A stretch of DNA of 64,000 bases from contig JAVSML010024592.1 in the NCBI GenBank assembly GCA_038503035.1, positions 285,212 through 349,211 of the forward strand, written 5' to 3'. Shown here one piece after another: positions 11,798 to 24,175 of the stretch. The position numbers and the translations under genes are program-made. The first letter of the stretch is position 1. Each line of letters starts with the position of its first letter. The notes below the pieces were generated by a model. That model was not told the DNA's origin, ran no database searches, and saw only the letters and a program-made list of their open reading frames with translations. The DNA comes from Crocodylus rhombifer. Lineage: Eukaryota; Chordata; Crocodylia; Crocodylidae.

Positions 11798-13429
11798 GGG
11801 TGCCCTGGAACAGAATCGGGCTTTTCCAGCAGCCTTTTAGGGGCCCAGAGGCTGCACATTTTACTTCTGAGGTGGTTAACCGGAGTGACAGGTTTTGCCC
11901 ACCTGTCAGAGTGGACAGGAGGCCAAGACAGCCCCAGTTCTAGTCGTGTGTGCTCAGCGATATTGGGGCTTGGGCTGGTGTTGTGGCAGTGGGCCTGACC
12001 AAAATGGAAGCAGGCAGTATGGATCATCTCCTTGGGGCCTAACAGCAAGAAGCTTAACTGAAGGAAGGAGCCTAGAATAGGAGTCAAAAAAGCCTGGAAT
12101 GGCAGTGTGACAGCCCCGCTGGTGAATGATGTTCAAAGCATTTTGCATTTGCATTTACTTTAATTTGCCCCCTATCAGCACCACTCCAGTGCATGCATGT
12201 GCCTGCTCCCCAGCTATTACACAGTACCCATGTGAAGCTAGGGCTATGAAATAACTCTCTTGTCTCCCTGTAGCAGATTACAAGTGCCTCCCTGGCTGAA
12301 CTGCTTCTCTCTTCTTGGGGGTTGAAGAAGTTCTCAGGTTCAGAGCCTGGATAAGCTGGAGCTGCTGGAAAGTTCTGGGAAACCTCCAACATTTTAGCTA
12401 AAAAAATAAAGTTTAGCAAAAGGCTGCTGTTTAAACAGCTGTGCTGTGGGTTGAAAATTTTAAACCAAACAGATGAGGTTAGCATATGAGTCTGCAGCTG
12501 TTGGAGCAGGGAGAAGGGGGGGCATTGAATTTCTATAATACCAGCAGCTATGGGAAGCTCATAATGTGAAATTCAAGGCCTTGGCTCAAGGCTCCTTCTG
12601 GTCTACTATAGATAAAGTCTCTTGTACTGGACAAGTAACAGTTCAGCATCTGCTGTACAGATGGCCATTGAATCAATGGCTAAGGCTTATAATGGCCCTG
12701 TAAAGCTTTAAAAGGTAGCAAATACTGAATGGCTATATATCCAGATACTGGAATGCTTATGAGGTTAGCACTGGGCCAAAATTCAGTGATCCCTTCCCTG
12801 TTTATATAGTTACTAAGTCACTTTCCCAAATGGCGTTCCATCTGCACTTGGCTTGTTTGCCAGGTGTATGTCCTGCAGGGAGAAAAGAGGCAGAGATGCA
12901 TGTGAAAGGAAAAAATAGAGGCAAGAAAAAATAAGAGCAGGGGAAAAGGCAAAAGGGAAGCCATCAAAGGCAAAAATAATTGGTTTGGGGGGGCAAGAAG
13001 AGGACAAAAGAAAACCTTTAAGGGAAGTGGAGAATGAAGCCTCTGACACTGGAAGTGGAGCACAAACGAGGACGCAGGAAATAGACATTAATTTAGAAAG
13101 TGAAGCAAGAAAACAAACAAAAAAAAGGAAACGAAAGGAGTGTAGGGCTTTTTGTGCATGATACTTAACATTTTGTAGCAAGGCTACTTCATAGCAACAT
13201 TTAATGATGGCTGAGGTGTTCTGAGAACATGCCTACAAAACCTTTGCTGAAGTTTTTTTGGCTCACTGTGGAAAAGTCTCTTCAGAGGTGAACTCTCATG
13301 ACTGTTCTAGATATCCTTTTTGTAAAACTATCAGTCACGACTGTCTCCCTGTCTATTTAAGAGTTCAGGATTCACCATTTTCTTTATAGTAACAGCATTT
13401 GGCATATTGTTTATTACAGATATTGAATA
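11798..13429. other. Non-coding stretch, no gene seen
   Basis: No exon, RNA gene or well-defined transposon was recognised. A purine-rich stretch lies at about 12,900-13,140. Confidence 0.5.
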
Positions 13430-13560
13430 CAGGGTCCTCTGTGATGTACAGACAGGATAGACAGCAAAACCTGAGGCAGAGGTTAAGTGACTTATCCAAG
13501 ACCATGCAGCAGATTAGCGGTAGATCTGGCTCTGTCTTCTTCTCCAACCCATAGACAGTG
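13430..13560 (+). repeat. MIR-like SINE fragment
   Basis: The core CTGAGGCAGAGGTTAAGTGA followed by CTTATCCAAGACCATGCAGC and GGTAGATCTGGCTCTGTCTT matches the conserved MIR core and the AGC..CTGG..CT block downstream of it. It is diverged from any functional copy. Confidence 0.65.
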
Positions 13561-14186
13561 TGGCCTTCCAAACAGCTTAAAAACCAGCAGCTCTGAAACT
13601 AGGCATTTTCAGCAAAGTTTTAAGGCATTTGTGACAAAGTGATAAATCAAGCAAGTTTTTTTTTTTTTCTGGGTGTTACATGGGGAAAGCCAGTAGCATC
13701 TGGAGGATGAAGTAAGGTATGCCTCACCTCTGTCCTGGTATGCTGTCAATACCCATAAGGGTATCTTAGTTTCCATCTGCAAAATGCCTCTCTGGAGTAG
13801 TTTGTTGGCTCAGCAACATGTGGCTCCTGTGCCAGGCCTTTTTCAGAAGCCCAGAGAGCCTGCAAATCAGTCTCTGGGAATTGCTTGCATTCTCCACTGC
13901 TCTGGATGCATATATGAGATTTTCAAGGATGCCCAGCTTGACTAGGCTTATCTGAAAATACGGGTTGAAAGGTAGGAGAATGCTGTGTTTGTCAAGGGCG
14001 AGATTGAGGGAAATTCTGTCATAATGAATGCGCACAGAACTCAACAGACCCTCAGCAGCTACTTCATTACTGGGTAAGAAATTGAGTCTTATGGGCTACT
14101 TGCTCACGATCCTCAATAAGAGATTGAAGACTTTTGCCATAATGAAGAACACTTCTGAATGCTAGTCATCACACTTAGCCTTAAGG

Positions 14187-14450
14187 CAGTGATTCTCAAC
14201 GAGGGTGTCAGTGATTCTTAAAGGGTGCCGCAGGGTGCCACACAGTGTTAGCACGTAGGTTTGCAAGTGTGATTCACAAGATAAACCTGGAGATTTCAAA
14301 TAGACATCCATAGTTGCAGTCTAAGTTCTTTGCAATAGAAAAAAACTACTCTATTGTTTTTTATGTAGGAAAAAAAAAAGAATGAAAAGTAAGATTTGGC
14401 ACTTTCCAAGGGATACCTCAAATCTCAAAAGGTTATGGACCCCTCCCTTA
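14187..14450. mobile_element. Possible hAT-like remnant (CAGTGATTCTCAAC end)
   Basis: The left edge CAGTGATTCTCAACGAGGGT resembles the common CAGTGGTTCTCAACC terminus of hAT elements, and the body carries the phrase GGGTGCCGCAGGGTGCCAC. The right end (near AAAAGGTTATGGACCCCT) does not show a clean inverted terminus, and the candidate duplication (CCTTAAGG against CCTTAATA) matches at only 6 of 8 positions. Decay or a truncated end is likely. Confidence 0.35.
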
Positions 14451-15634
14451 ATAAGGCAGCTCCATCATACTGCAGCTTTACCATCTGCAGAAGACTTGCC
14501 CAAAGTGTGAACTTGGCCCTCTACATTTATGGCTTAAGTCACATTGTTGCTACATTCTCCTTCCCAGCAAAACTTCTTTGCATTTATTTTTGAGATCATA
14601 GATAGTCTTCTGCTGGTGTGTACTGGTGAGTCTGTCCCCTGCCTTTGGTTTATCTGATGCAGATGGAAACAGTCTGAGTATGTTGCCATGTGTGGGACAT
14701 CACACCCACAATAGCAACCACAAAACACGAAACAAGAGAAAATATTAAGGAAGTTGGGGGAAGGGGATACTCAATTGTGTAGTTGTCACTTTTTGTCAGG
14801 TCCTCAATCTGGCTGTGAAAGGTTTATTAATAAATGACTCTGGGATCACAAATGCTTCTGCCGCCAACTTGCTTCTCACATAGAAACAAAGGATCTCTCA
14901 GAACAGAGTAGCTTCTATTAAGGGGTAAGGTCTGCTTGGTCAATCCAAGACATGACAGCCATGAGTAAATGCAGCAGACTGACATCTCTAGGGACCAAAG
15001 TCTTCTGTTTTCTCCAGTGACAAAGCACTTCATGGGTAGCCGCGTGCAGACTCCCCCCCTTAGTGCCCACCCGTGTGTCTCTCAGAAAACAGACTTTCTG
15101 TCCAGTTTAACTTTGGGCTTACTACAGAGGTGACTAACAATGAGGGCAATCATTGCTAGTTGTGGCAGGGGTTGCTTGATGTTTTTAGGCAACATGGTGA
15201 TTGGCACCTTTTTAAATGTTATCAACAAATTGTAGATATTTGTTTGTCTTGCAGAAAGGTAGTCTCCAGATTAATTTCACATGGTCCCCAAACCGACCTG
15301 AGTTGGATTTGAACTGATGACTTAAAAAGGAAAAGTTGATTCTTTAAGATAGAATACATTAACACACAAGGAACTCTCCAAAAATAGAGGCAGGTCATAC
15401 TGTATGACACACAGTGCCTGTAACTTGTACCGTTTTAATGAAAGTCAGCTTTTTAAAAGTGTTTTTAGTGTATACTGATACAAATTTCTGTGTGGTCACA
15501 AGCTGGTGATTAAAAGCTTATGCATGTGTGATTTAGTTAGCTTACAAGGTCCAACTGTACCTTGCCTTCCATGTTAATTACAAACCAACAGAAGAACTAG
15601 TTAAAGGTTTCCACTCAGAAATCAGTGCTGGTTG
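14451..15634. other. Non-coding stretch, no gene seen
   Basis: Nothing recognisable: no exon-like open frame with splice sites and no defined repeat. Confidence 0.5.
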
Positions 15635-15642
15635 AACTAAAG

Positions 15643-16073
15643 CAGTGGTCTTCAACCTTTTTAAGTAGGAGATCAACTTTGGCATCTAAAAGCAACCCAA
15701 GATCTACCATGCACCGCCGGCACCCTCCCTCCCCCGAAGCAGGTAAGTCGGTGGGGGGGATCGAGGCAGGAAGAGAAAAAATTATTTGGGGGCATGCCTC
15801 TCCAGCAGGTAAGTTGCAACCGGCCGAGGCCCCACTCAATTTACCCCTGCTCCTGCCCCTGCAGCACTGTTCCTCACTGCAGGGGCCTCGATCTAGCCCC
15901 CGCCCCTTCCCTCCCCCACAGACTGACCTTCTGGGCTTGGGTGCATGCGTGCATGCACTCGGGCACTCAGCCCCCCACCCCAGCCTCAGATCAACTCCAA
16001 GAGGCTCTAAGATCTACCGCAAGAGGCTCCAAGATCTAGTGGTGGATCGAGATCTACTGGTTGGTGACCACTG
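15643..16073. mobile_element. Non-autonomous hAT-like MITE, 431 bp, with perfect 8-bp TSD
   Basis: The element starts CAGTGGTCTTCAACC and ends GGTTGGTGACCACTG, which are inverted copies with two mismatches in 15. Both flanks carry AACTAAAG (15635-15642 and 16074-16081), a perfect 8-bp duplication. The interior is GC-rich and repeats words such as AAGATCTA, and it encodes nothing recognisable. Clean termini and an intact duplication suggest a relatively young or little-eroded insertion. Confidence 0.9.
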
Positions 16074-16081
16074 AACTAAAG

Positions 16082-17289
16082 CACTTCAGGCGCATCTTTG
16101 TTCACCCAATACTGGTTTGTTGCCTGCACTGGCCGTTACGGGATTCAGAACTCCAGTGGCAGATGACATAAAATCTTGAAGTACTTGAAGAAAAAAATTG
16201 TGTCTATTAAAAAGTTGTTTTCCTATGCATGTTTATTGCAAACTGCTATGTCAGAAAAAGCAAACGTGCCCTTCCTTTGGTTTTACTGAAAGATGCGTTT
16301 GGTCCATGGTGTACATTAGGCTTCTCTTCACATCTTAATTGAACGGGTTAGAGGTACCAAGCTTCTAAGAATGACATTTTCTGCCAAGTGTATGCTGTAA
16401 TGGGCCATAGTAAAAATGAGTGAAAACTGATTGGGTTCTAACACCGACTAAAAATTCCTTCTTCGTATTGATTTCCCAACTCTGTCTCCTGTGATGTCAT
16501 AATTCCTCTAATTCTTCAGTCACCCTTGAGTCTGCTAGGGAAAGAAAGACCTGAATATCTAACATGTTCAAAAGAAGGGTTTTGGAAAAAGTCCAAAACT
16601 GAAAGGTCTGTCTTGCCATTTTTATGCTACCGAAAGTGGCAAAAAGCATGAGACTATTTGTTTTTCCCCTCCTGAAGCTCACATTTAAAGGAATGTATCT
16701 GTCAGGTAAGATTTGAAATTTACTTACCTTTAAAATGGTAAATATTTTAAAGGTCTGGGACATGCAGGGTAAAACAAAATATGAGAGAGGGAAATTTATT
16801 GCCTACATTGCACAATAAATGTCCCTGAATTTAGACGAGCTTTTTAGGCAGGAATCTACCTGTGGGGGGTTTTTTATTTGGTTGGTTAGGGTTTTTTTTA
16901 AGTTGTTTGGTTTTGTTTTTCATGGGTGGTGGTTTTGGGGGGGTTTTTTACATCCCTGGAACTGGAGGGTCCCAGTCTTAAAAGGGCCTTGTGCTAATAT
17001 AAATACTGATTTCTTAGATAGAGGAGTCTGGGGACAGAGCATAAACCCCTCCCTTTGTGAAGATCAGACAGAATTTTAAAGCACCAGGGCTAGTTGCATC
17101 GGATCGTGTATGTGTGCGTGTATGTGTGTACTGTAAAACTATACCAAAGGACAAACTGGTTGTGCATAAAGAGGAGAGGGACCTCTCATTTCCCCACTCA
17201 GTGTTGAGAGTACTGGCCAGTCAAGCTGCTGTTCAGTCACCATTGCTTGGCAGGGGCACACTGTTAAAACTCTTGGCGGGGCATACACC
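16082..17289. other. Non-coding stretch, no gene seen
   Basis: T-rich and AT-rich DNA with a G/T-rich run near 16,860-16,950. No exon or RNA gene was seen. Confidence 0.5.
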
Positions 17290-17440
17290 TGCCATGTGTT
17301 AAATAATTAATCTGCTCCAGCCGTTTGCTGCTCAGAGCTCTGGCACACTGTTTTCTCTAATGAGATGATCACTCGTGTTCACTAATTAGTCATAAAGCTG
17401 CAGATCATTCTGTTTTGTTTCCAATCAAGCGTGCCTGGAA
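17290..17440. promoter_or_regulatory. Candidate conserved non-coding element (homeobox-motif-rich)
   Basis: This 150-bp stretch holds AAATAATTAATC, CTCTAATGAG, the palindrome ACTAATTAGT (17381-17390), TCATAAAG and CCAATCAA. Such TAAT-core words cluster in deeply conserved developmental enhancers. The stretch is free of visible repeats. Conservation cannot be tested here, so the call is inference from composition only. Confidence 0.25.
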
Positions 17441-20339
17441 ATCCAGAGTCTGTGAAGCCAACAGTTGCGAGAAATTTACTCCCTAAATAGCCCTCCCCAG
17501 TTGAAACAGAGCGATGGAGGGGGGACTCAGTGTCCTGTCAACATCCTAGTAGAGTCTGCTCTTGTACTCTTTGGCCTGTAGAGGAAGATTTGGGGTTTAC
17601 TGTGTTGAAGGGTGCTAAGTGAAGCTTGGTGTGGAGCAGTTTGAGATTCAAGGAAACTAAATAGTTAGGATTTAACCAAAGTCATGCAGAATCAGTGGCC
17701 AATGTTGGAGTGAAACCTTCTCCGTCACAGGTTAATCTAGGATTTTCAAAAGGGAGGTGTGGATCGTGTGGTGTATCACATTTTTCTCCAGTTAGAGAAA
17801 CTAAATATTTTACTAGTATGCTAGTACTATATTATTCAGTTTAAAATCATAGCAAAGACAAATATAATTATTGGAGTGCAAACTAATTTGCTAGATTTAT
17901 ATATAAATGTGTGGTTTTTTTAAACATACAACAAACTAGGCAAAAACTAGTCCAAAGAGTCAAAAGATACTGTGTCGTTAGCCTTGTAGTCATTACATTT
18001 TAATGTATATGCCTTATTCAGATTAATAAAACAAAATCTAGCCACCTTGAGTATCTTGGCAGTGCCCCCATTATTTCACTGTCAGTCATTTCTACACCTG
18101 AGTTAAGGTTTTTAATTAGAGCTAAAACCAGTCTGCAGAGCTGTGAAATAGAAAAGAAACATTACCAAGAGTAGCTAACAAACAGCAAAAGCAAAATAGC
18201 AGAAGAAAGGACATTTTGAATAGTGGAGCTTCACTGAAAAGGACAGAGGGTTGTTAACAAATGTGGAGCAGAGATGATTGGCAAGAATCAGAGAGATGAT
18301 AATGAGCTATGAAGTCAGTGGACTCTCTTGACACTGCCTGAATAGAAATGTTACTGCCCCTCCCTGGCTTTAAATTTTGTGTGCAGCAGGAAACAAAGGG
18401 GGGTCCAACTGCACCACTACACCCCCCTGTTTTCCTGGCTATGTGCACACAAACACATCTTTGCATGTATTATGGTTGTATGTAATTCTAATAATACATT
18501 TAATAAGTAATTATAATACATGCACATACAGCTGTGCACACCCCCTCCCCCCCCCAGTGGCAGGAAACAGGATAACCCATGAAGATAGGGAGCTCTGGGC
18601 GGTCCTTGGCTACCTGGATCCTCAGCAGGCCTAGCAGTGAACTGTATTTTGCAGAGGTAATCATTTAGCATTTGTGTATAATTAAAAAATGCACAACTTT
18701 AAAACATGCGAGCACATCTTCTGCTGACCCTTTGCACTAAGTGCATTTTTATGGTGCCTTAATCTTCCTGTCACACTGCTATCTTGATGAGGGGCGCTTG
18801 TTCCCTTGCTAAGTGGGAGACCTGATGGCTGGAGAAACAAAGGAAGGAATAAGTGGATGGGCAAATACCAGACCAATGGCAGAAATGCTAGAGCCGCAGA
18901 GTTGATACCTTTCTGAAATGGATATAGTACTTGGGTATGACTGCATATCTTGAAGGAGCTCCAGTAGTTTGACTGTGGATAATAGTAGCATCAATGTGCA
19001 TTCAGTTAAATTCAGTGAAAAGCTAGGAGCTGCTGAAGAATGAAGGATGTTTCTTTGTCTGGATATTTCTACTCCGTCCCCCACAACAGTGGCTGCAAGG
19101 CTCTGACAGAATAGGCAGCTTCTTTAGGACAGAGGATGAAGGCTTTGCTTATAAGCCCGTTCCTCTGGTTTGGCAAGAACTCACTGAGGAGAGAATTCAA
19201 GCATTTTATCTCTGCAGTCCAAAACAGCAATAGCACTAGTGGCATCTGGTTAAGCTCTGAGCTAGCTATTGAGTGGATGATCTTTCGAGAACTGCTTCTT
19301 CAGAGGCTATGACCAAATCTGTTGTTTCACTCTCCTTGCTGCATCATTCCAAAAGCATGTGAGCAAGAACCTGTTCTTTCTTCCTTCTGACAAGTATTCC
19401 AGTCTTTACCCCTCCTATTAGGAGCTTGTCACCTTTCCTATTCCTTCTGATGGAAACTCATGCTGGCATGTTTCTGAAGTGGTACTGCTCAAGACTTGTG
19501 CACTGCATCCTTTGCGGAGAGAACAGGCAGATGACGGCCACCTGTTCATTGGGATAATAACCACAGAAATCAGCAGTGGTCTGAATGAAGGTGAAATCAG
19601 AGAGAAAAAAACAGAGAATGTGCCAAGTAGTCTTTGAAACAGGACAGCATGAAGGCTCTTGACAGCCTATCCATTGAAAATGCAACTGGGTGTGAAGTAG
19701 AAACTAGCTGTTGCGTTAGTGTAAAACAAGAGGAACAAGTACTAACTTCTCTTCTCCCCCCAAAAGTTATAAGACAATGAGTCAGAGCCTTACAAAAGAG
19801 CCTAACAACTTTTAGATTCCTTAAAAGTGAAATCCCGGAAGAATAATGGAAATATATTCAGTAGGAAAATGGATTCGGCCTGGTGGACACTACTTGGTCA
19901 CATCTGTCCATGTTTGCTAGGTCTGATGTTGTAGTGTTAGCCAAAAACCTGGTTATGCTTGAAGCATTTATCTTAACTCTTTCTTCCACAGTCTTTAATG
20001 TGCTATAGGAGACTGTTTGTTATGGTTAAGAGAACCAAAGCTTAATTCTGGGAAAGCATGGGCTAATACAAAACCCTCAGTTTAATCCTTGCCATGAGGT
20101 TGGCTCAAAGCAACAACTTTGTGCTGCCAAAAGTGGCACAGAAGGAAGCAAATTGGCGGGGTGGGGGAACAACTCTCTAACAAGCACTGATTTCTGAGAT
20201 TCAGAAAATGTTACATTGCCTTGTGAAAGCATATGTTCATGTAATCCTATGTTATAAACAAGTTTTAAGGTTTAAGCCAAAATATTAGCAGAACTAAAAT
20301 ATTTTCTAAGCTCCCAGTTTGTACAAGTTTTTTTTTCCA
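17441..20339. other. Non-coding stretch, no gene seen
   Basis: A possible, very diverged MIR-like piece lies near 17,640-17,730. No exon, RNA gene or clear transposon was recognised elsewhere. Confidence 0.45.
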
Positions 20340-21458
20340 GTTTCAAAGAAGACTAAAAAACTAGGAGACCATGTTGTCGACACCTACACAGTCAGATGGG
20401 TCACTAACTGCCTGGAGGGCCGCACCCAGAGAGTGGTGGTGGACGGGTCTTATTCAACCTGGAGGGATGTGGGCAGTGGGGTCCCCCAGGTCTCAGTCCT
20501 TGGGCCCAAACTGTTTAACATCTCATCAGTGACTTGGACAAAGGGGTAAAATGCACCCTGTTTAAATTTGCAGATGACACTAAGATTTGGGGAGAAGTGG
20601 GCACGCTAGAAGGGAGGAATAGGCTGCAATCAGACCTAGACAGTTTACAGGGGTGGGTGGATAAGAACAGGATGGGTTTCAACACTGACAGGTGCAAAGT
20701 GATGCACCGGGAGAGGAACAACCAGCAGCATACCTACAGGCTGGGGAACTCCCTTCTCGTCAGTACAGAGGGAGAAAAGGATCTTGGAGTCATTACTGCG
20801 GCCAAGATGAACATGGGCCGATAGTGTGCAGACACAGTCAGGAAGGCCAACCATACCTTGTCATGCATCCACAGATGCATCTCAGGCAGGTCCAGGGAGG
20901 TGATCCTCCCCTTCTATGCGGCACTGGTTAGGCCGCAGCTGGAGTGCTGCGTCCAGTTCTGGGCACCGCACTTCAGGAGGGATGTGGACAACACGGAGAG
21001 GGTCCAGAGGGGGGCCACTTGCATGATCAGGGGGCAGCAGGGCAGGCCCTACGAGGAGAGGCTACAGGATCTGAATCTGTTCAGCCTCCACAAGAGAAGG
21101 CTGAGGGGGGATCTAGTGGCCTATTACAAACTAGTCAGAGGGGACCAGCAGGCACTGGGGGGTCCCTGTTCCCCTGAGCACTACCAGGAGTGACTAGAAA
21201 TAACAGTCACAAGCTGGCAGAGGGCAGATTCTGACTAGATATCAGGAGGCGCTACTTCACTGTCAGGGCGGCTAGGGTCTGGAACCAACTTCCAAGTGAA
21301 GTGGTGCTGGCTCCTACCCTGGGGGTGTTTAAGAGGAGTTTAGATGCATACCTTGCTGGGGTCATTTGACCTCAGTACTCTTACATGCCATGGCAGGGGG
21401 TTGGACTTGATGATCTGCTCGGGTCCCTTCTGACCCTACTAACTATGAAACTATGAAA
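20340..21458 (+). mobile_element. CR1 LINE, 5'-truncated 3' fragment of ORF2 with 3' end
   Basis: This is a broken copy of a CR1 non-LTR retrotransposon. Reading segments give reverse transcriptase hallmarks: RWVTNCLEGRTQRVVVDG, then SGVPQVSVLGPKLFN, then after a frameshift near 20,520 KFADDTKIWG with the FADD catalytic motif, then WVDKNRMGFNTDRCKVMH and ECCVQFWAPHF. Several frame changes and stops make it non-functional. The copy ends in the short tandem tail ACTATGAAACTATGAAA (about 21,441-21,458), which is diagnostic for CR1. The wording GTTGGACTTGATGATCTGCT before the tail is typical of crocodilian CR1 families as I know them. Insertion lies within presumed intron in the sense direction. 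Confidence 0.93.
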
Positions 21459-21793
21459 GTTTTTTGTCATTGACTTCCTCAGCCGTCCCACCTCTCAGCT
21501 GTCTTCTCAAAGACAAGCATGTCCAGGTTCAGCTCTCTGTGCTGTTTCCCCTACCTGCTGCTTGCCACTAGGGAACACTCCAGAATTGTATCTCTGACTC
21601 TTTGGCGAATTGAAGATCCCTATGTGCCAGCAGAAGTCTCTGAGTTTGGGGAAGCTAGATCCCAGATGCCTGAGTTGACTTGTGATGTTGATTGCTATTA
21701 TGGCTGCTGCTGCTGACTCCCTGCTCTTTGCCAAATTCAAGGTAGCACACTCTAAATTCCAGTAAGGGAACACGTGACATTTTGGCTGCTGAC

Positions 21794-21795
<2 letters not shown>

Positions 21796-21828
<33 letters not shown>

Positions 21829-21851
21829 TGCGCACATGCGTGCACGTGTGC
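21796..21851. repeat. Perfect alternating purine-pyrimidine tract (Z-DNA type), 56 bp
   Basis: A (GT)n run passes without a break into CGCGTGCGCACATGCGTGCACGTGTGC-like sequence. Every one of 56 consecutive bases alternates purine and pyrimidine, and several CpG/GpC steps are included. This is the composition expected to adopt left-handed DNA under supercoiling. It sits 15 bp before a foldback repeat. Confidence 0.9.
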
Positions 21852-21866
21852 TGGGGGGCGGGGAAC

Positions 21867-22065
21867 GCATGCTTTACCAAAAGAAGTAGCATGTTAATTC
21901 AACCTGGCTCATGCAACGTCAGTATAGATCCGGTGTTTCAGCGGAACTTTTTTGGCACTTTTATCTAAAGCTGATTCAATCAGCTATTAATGCCAAAAAT
22001 CACCCAATCTATACTGACATTGCGTGAGCCAGGTCCAGCTAACACAGTGCCTCTTTTAGGCATGT
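21867..22065. mobile_element. Foldback MITE-like repeat with long inverted arms
   Basis: ACCTGGCTCATGCAACGTCA onward at 21902-21929 pairs with the reverse complement of 22007-22034 at 26 of 28 positions. Weaker pairing extends outward (AAAAGAAGTAGCATGTTA against TAACACAGTGCCTCTTTT) to about 21867 and 22065, and inward through TTTTTGGCA/TGCCAAAAA to a CTGATTCAATCAG centre. No coding potential is present. The structure suits a palindromic non-autonomous DNA transposon. No target duplication could be fixed because the outer ends are diverged. Confidence 0.75.
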
Positions 22066-24129
22066 GCTGGGCTTGGCGCAGGGGTGCATAGAGTTTAAAG
22101 TAAAACACCATTTTGCGGTGGGGGTTTATGTCTGTAAGAACCCTTTGACTTTGCATAGAAGGTGGCTGACAGGAAAAGGCAGAGGAACTTCGATCTAGTC
22201 CTATGGGATGAACTGGGGTAAGATCTAGATTGATCATTCTTTTAATGAATATCATAAGATTCTGTTTTTTCAGTTCTGTTGTTTGTATTGCTTCCAGATT
22301 GGATATATGGAGTGACACTGAAAGGAGGCAGCAAGGGGATTGTTGAAGAAGTGCTCAGGAGTTGGTAGGATGATGAGACTCTCTTAGCCTCGGTGGAGTT
22401 AACATAGTAATACTTCCACCAGAAGCTACCTTGTAGGATCTACCTGGGCTAGGCATGCTACTCTTTCTAAGCCTGACCCTACCAAATGTAATTTAGAGGG
22501 ACTGTCCTGTAGAAGGAAGAGGTATTTGGGGAGTGAGCTCTGAGATGCTGCCCAAGGGGAATCATTGGAGAAAGTTGATGATCTGAGGAGGTTTGCTCAG
22601 GAACAGGAGGTCTAAGAGAGGTCAAATTGTAGAATCCCATTCCATAAGTGCCAGGTGCTTGTCAAAGTGCACTCGGTGTGACTCGGTGAAGAGAGACAGC
22701 AGGGTTGCTAACGTGGTTAAATATGACTTTACATATAAAGTGATCAGAGAGTTTAATTGTGTGTTGTGTTACACTCATGCCTGTATAAGAGCCTACTATT
22801 AATTATTGCTACAGCACAAATTTTCATATAAAGAGAGAGTTCTTTTTTTAAAAGACTTTTCAGGGTCAGAGCTGGGAAATCTAGATCTTCATTACAAATA
22901 AGTCTCCTCATCATGGAGAGAAATACCACCTCTTGGGATCATTGTTGCTGGGCCCCTAGGAATCCCTTCCCTTGCCATTCAACCAAATGCTTCATTTGGC
23001 TAGCTTATCCCAATCCTAAAATGGTAAGGTCATGTCATTACCAGGTCACACAGAAGTATGGTGCATCCTGACTCACATGCTTGTCTAGCTGCAGAAAGCT
23101 GGGTCACAGTGCAGGGCTGTTGAGGTGGGTGCAGTTCTTGCCCCTCACTGCTGAGAGAGAAGTGCTGATATCTAGGAGGGCTGTTGCGGGTAGGGCAGGC
23201 ATGTGCCCATCTGCTCATTGAGCATCTCTCCACTATTCCTGTCTTCCCACTAGGCTGCTTTTGCCCCTGGGTTGATTCCTCCAGTGATTCCACCTTTTCT
23301 CCCTTCCCTGTGTTCTTTTCCAGATTTCTTTCATAGTGCCACTTGAACTGCTGGGCCTAAATTAGCAACCCTGGTAACCAGGCAGTCCCTACTGTGCCCT
23401 TGGGTACAACACAGAGAGACAGAAAAGCTGTGCTCTAGACTCCTGACTCCTTGTGGAGTGATAGCCTCTCACCTGACAAGAGGGTAGTGAGAGACTGCTG
23501 TGCTAAGTGGCATGGAAAAACTCCGGCTGCTTTTTCATTACCGATGTTGCTTTTGATGCCTTGCCCTGTAGCACCTGCCGCTCTGCATGCTGGGGGCAGG
23601 TCAGGGAAGTGGGACAGAGCTTTGAACTCACAGTTCACCCACACTGCTGGGGTATTAGGGCAGCAAGGCTTAGTCTGCTCAGGTTTACACAGGAGGAGCT
23701 GGACATTGAGGTAAACATGGCTTACAAGCACTCCCTACCTATATCCCTGTATCATAGCTTGCTTGTCACATATCTTTAGTGATTAGGTAGAGCTGATCCA
23801 CTGCTGGCCAGAGTTTGATGGGGAACTGAGATCAGTAGCTCCTGCATGTCTGTCGAGGGAGACAGGAGGACAAGAAAAAGGCAGGGCTTTGTGTTTATTT
23901 GCTCTCTAAACAGGCTTGCCCACACAGCCCTTGGATTTCTGGCAGACTGCTACCATAGCCCTAGGGTGTCCTTGCTACTTAGCCCAGGGCATCCTCCTGA
24001 GCTAATGCCCCAGCTCTGGAATGGGACTGGGGCCCTGTCTGAAATGTGAAGGGCTAGCATGTCTCCCCAGGCTTGGAGGTAGTGCAGGTCACGGATGTTA
24101 ATGCTGACTTCTTCATGCCTTTACATGCC
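22066..24129. other. Non-coding stretch, no gene seen
   Basis: No exon, RNA gene or clear transposon was recognised. Confidence 0.5.
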
Positions 24130-24175
24130 TTGTCACTGTAGACCATAATCTCTTGGGGACAGGGACTGGTCCTTA
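24130..24175 (+). repeat. L2/MIR-type 3' tail fragment
   Basis: CTGTAGACCATAATCTCTTG followed by GGGACAGGGACTGGTCCTTA matches the well-known L2/MIR tail phrase (GACTGTAAGCTCCTTGAGGG, CAGGGACTGTGTCTT) with several changes. Only this short tail is recognisable. Confidence 0.5.

Noticed and set aside
20534..20824. Reverse transcriptase open frame as a functional gene or a retrovirus
   Set aside because: The RT type, the neighbouring 3' phrase and the CTATGAA tail identify a CR1 LINE; frameshifts and 5' truncation make it inactive. No LTR, gag or env signature was seen anywhere in the window.
21441..21458. Short tandem repeat as a CRISPR-like or satellite array
   Set aside because: It is the two-unit 3' tail of the CR1 copy; no array of regularly spaced repeats exists in the window.
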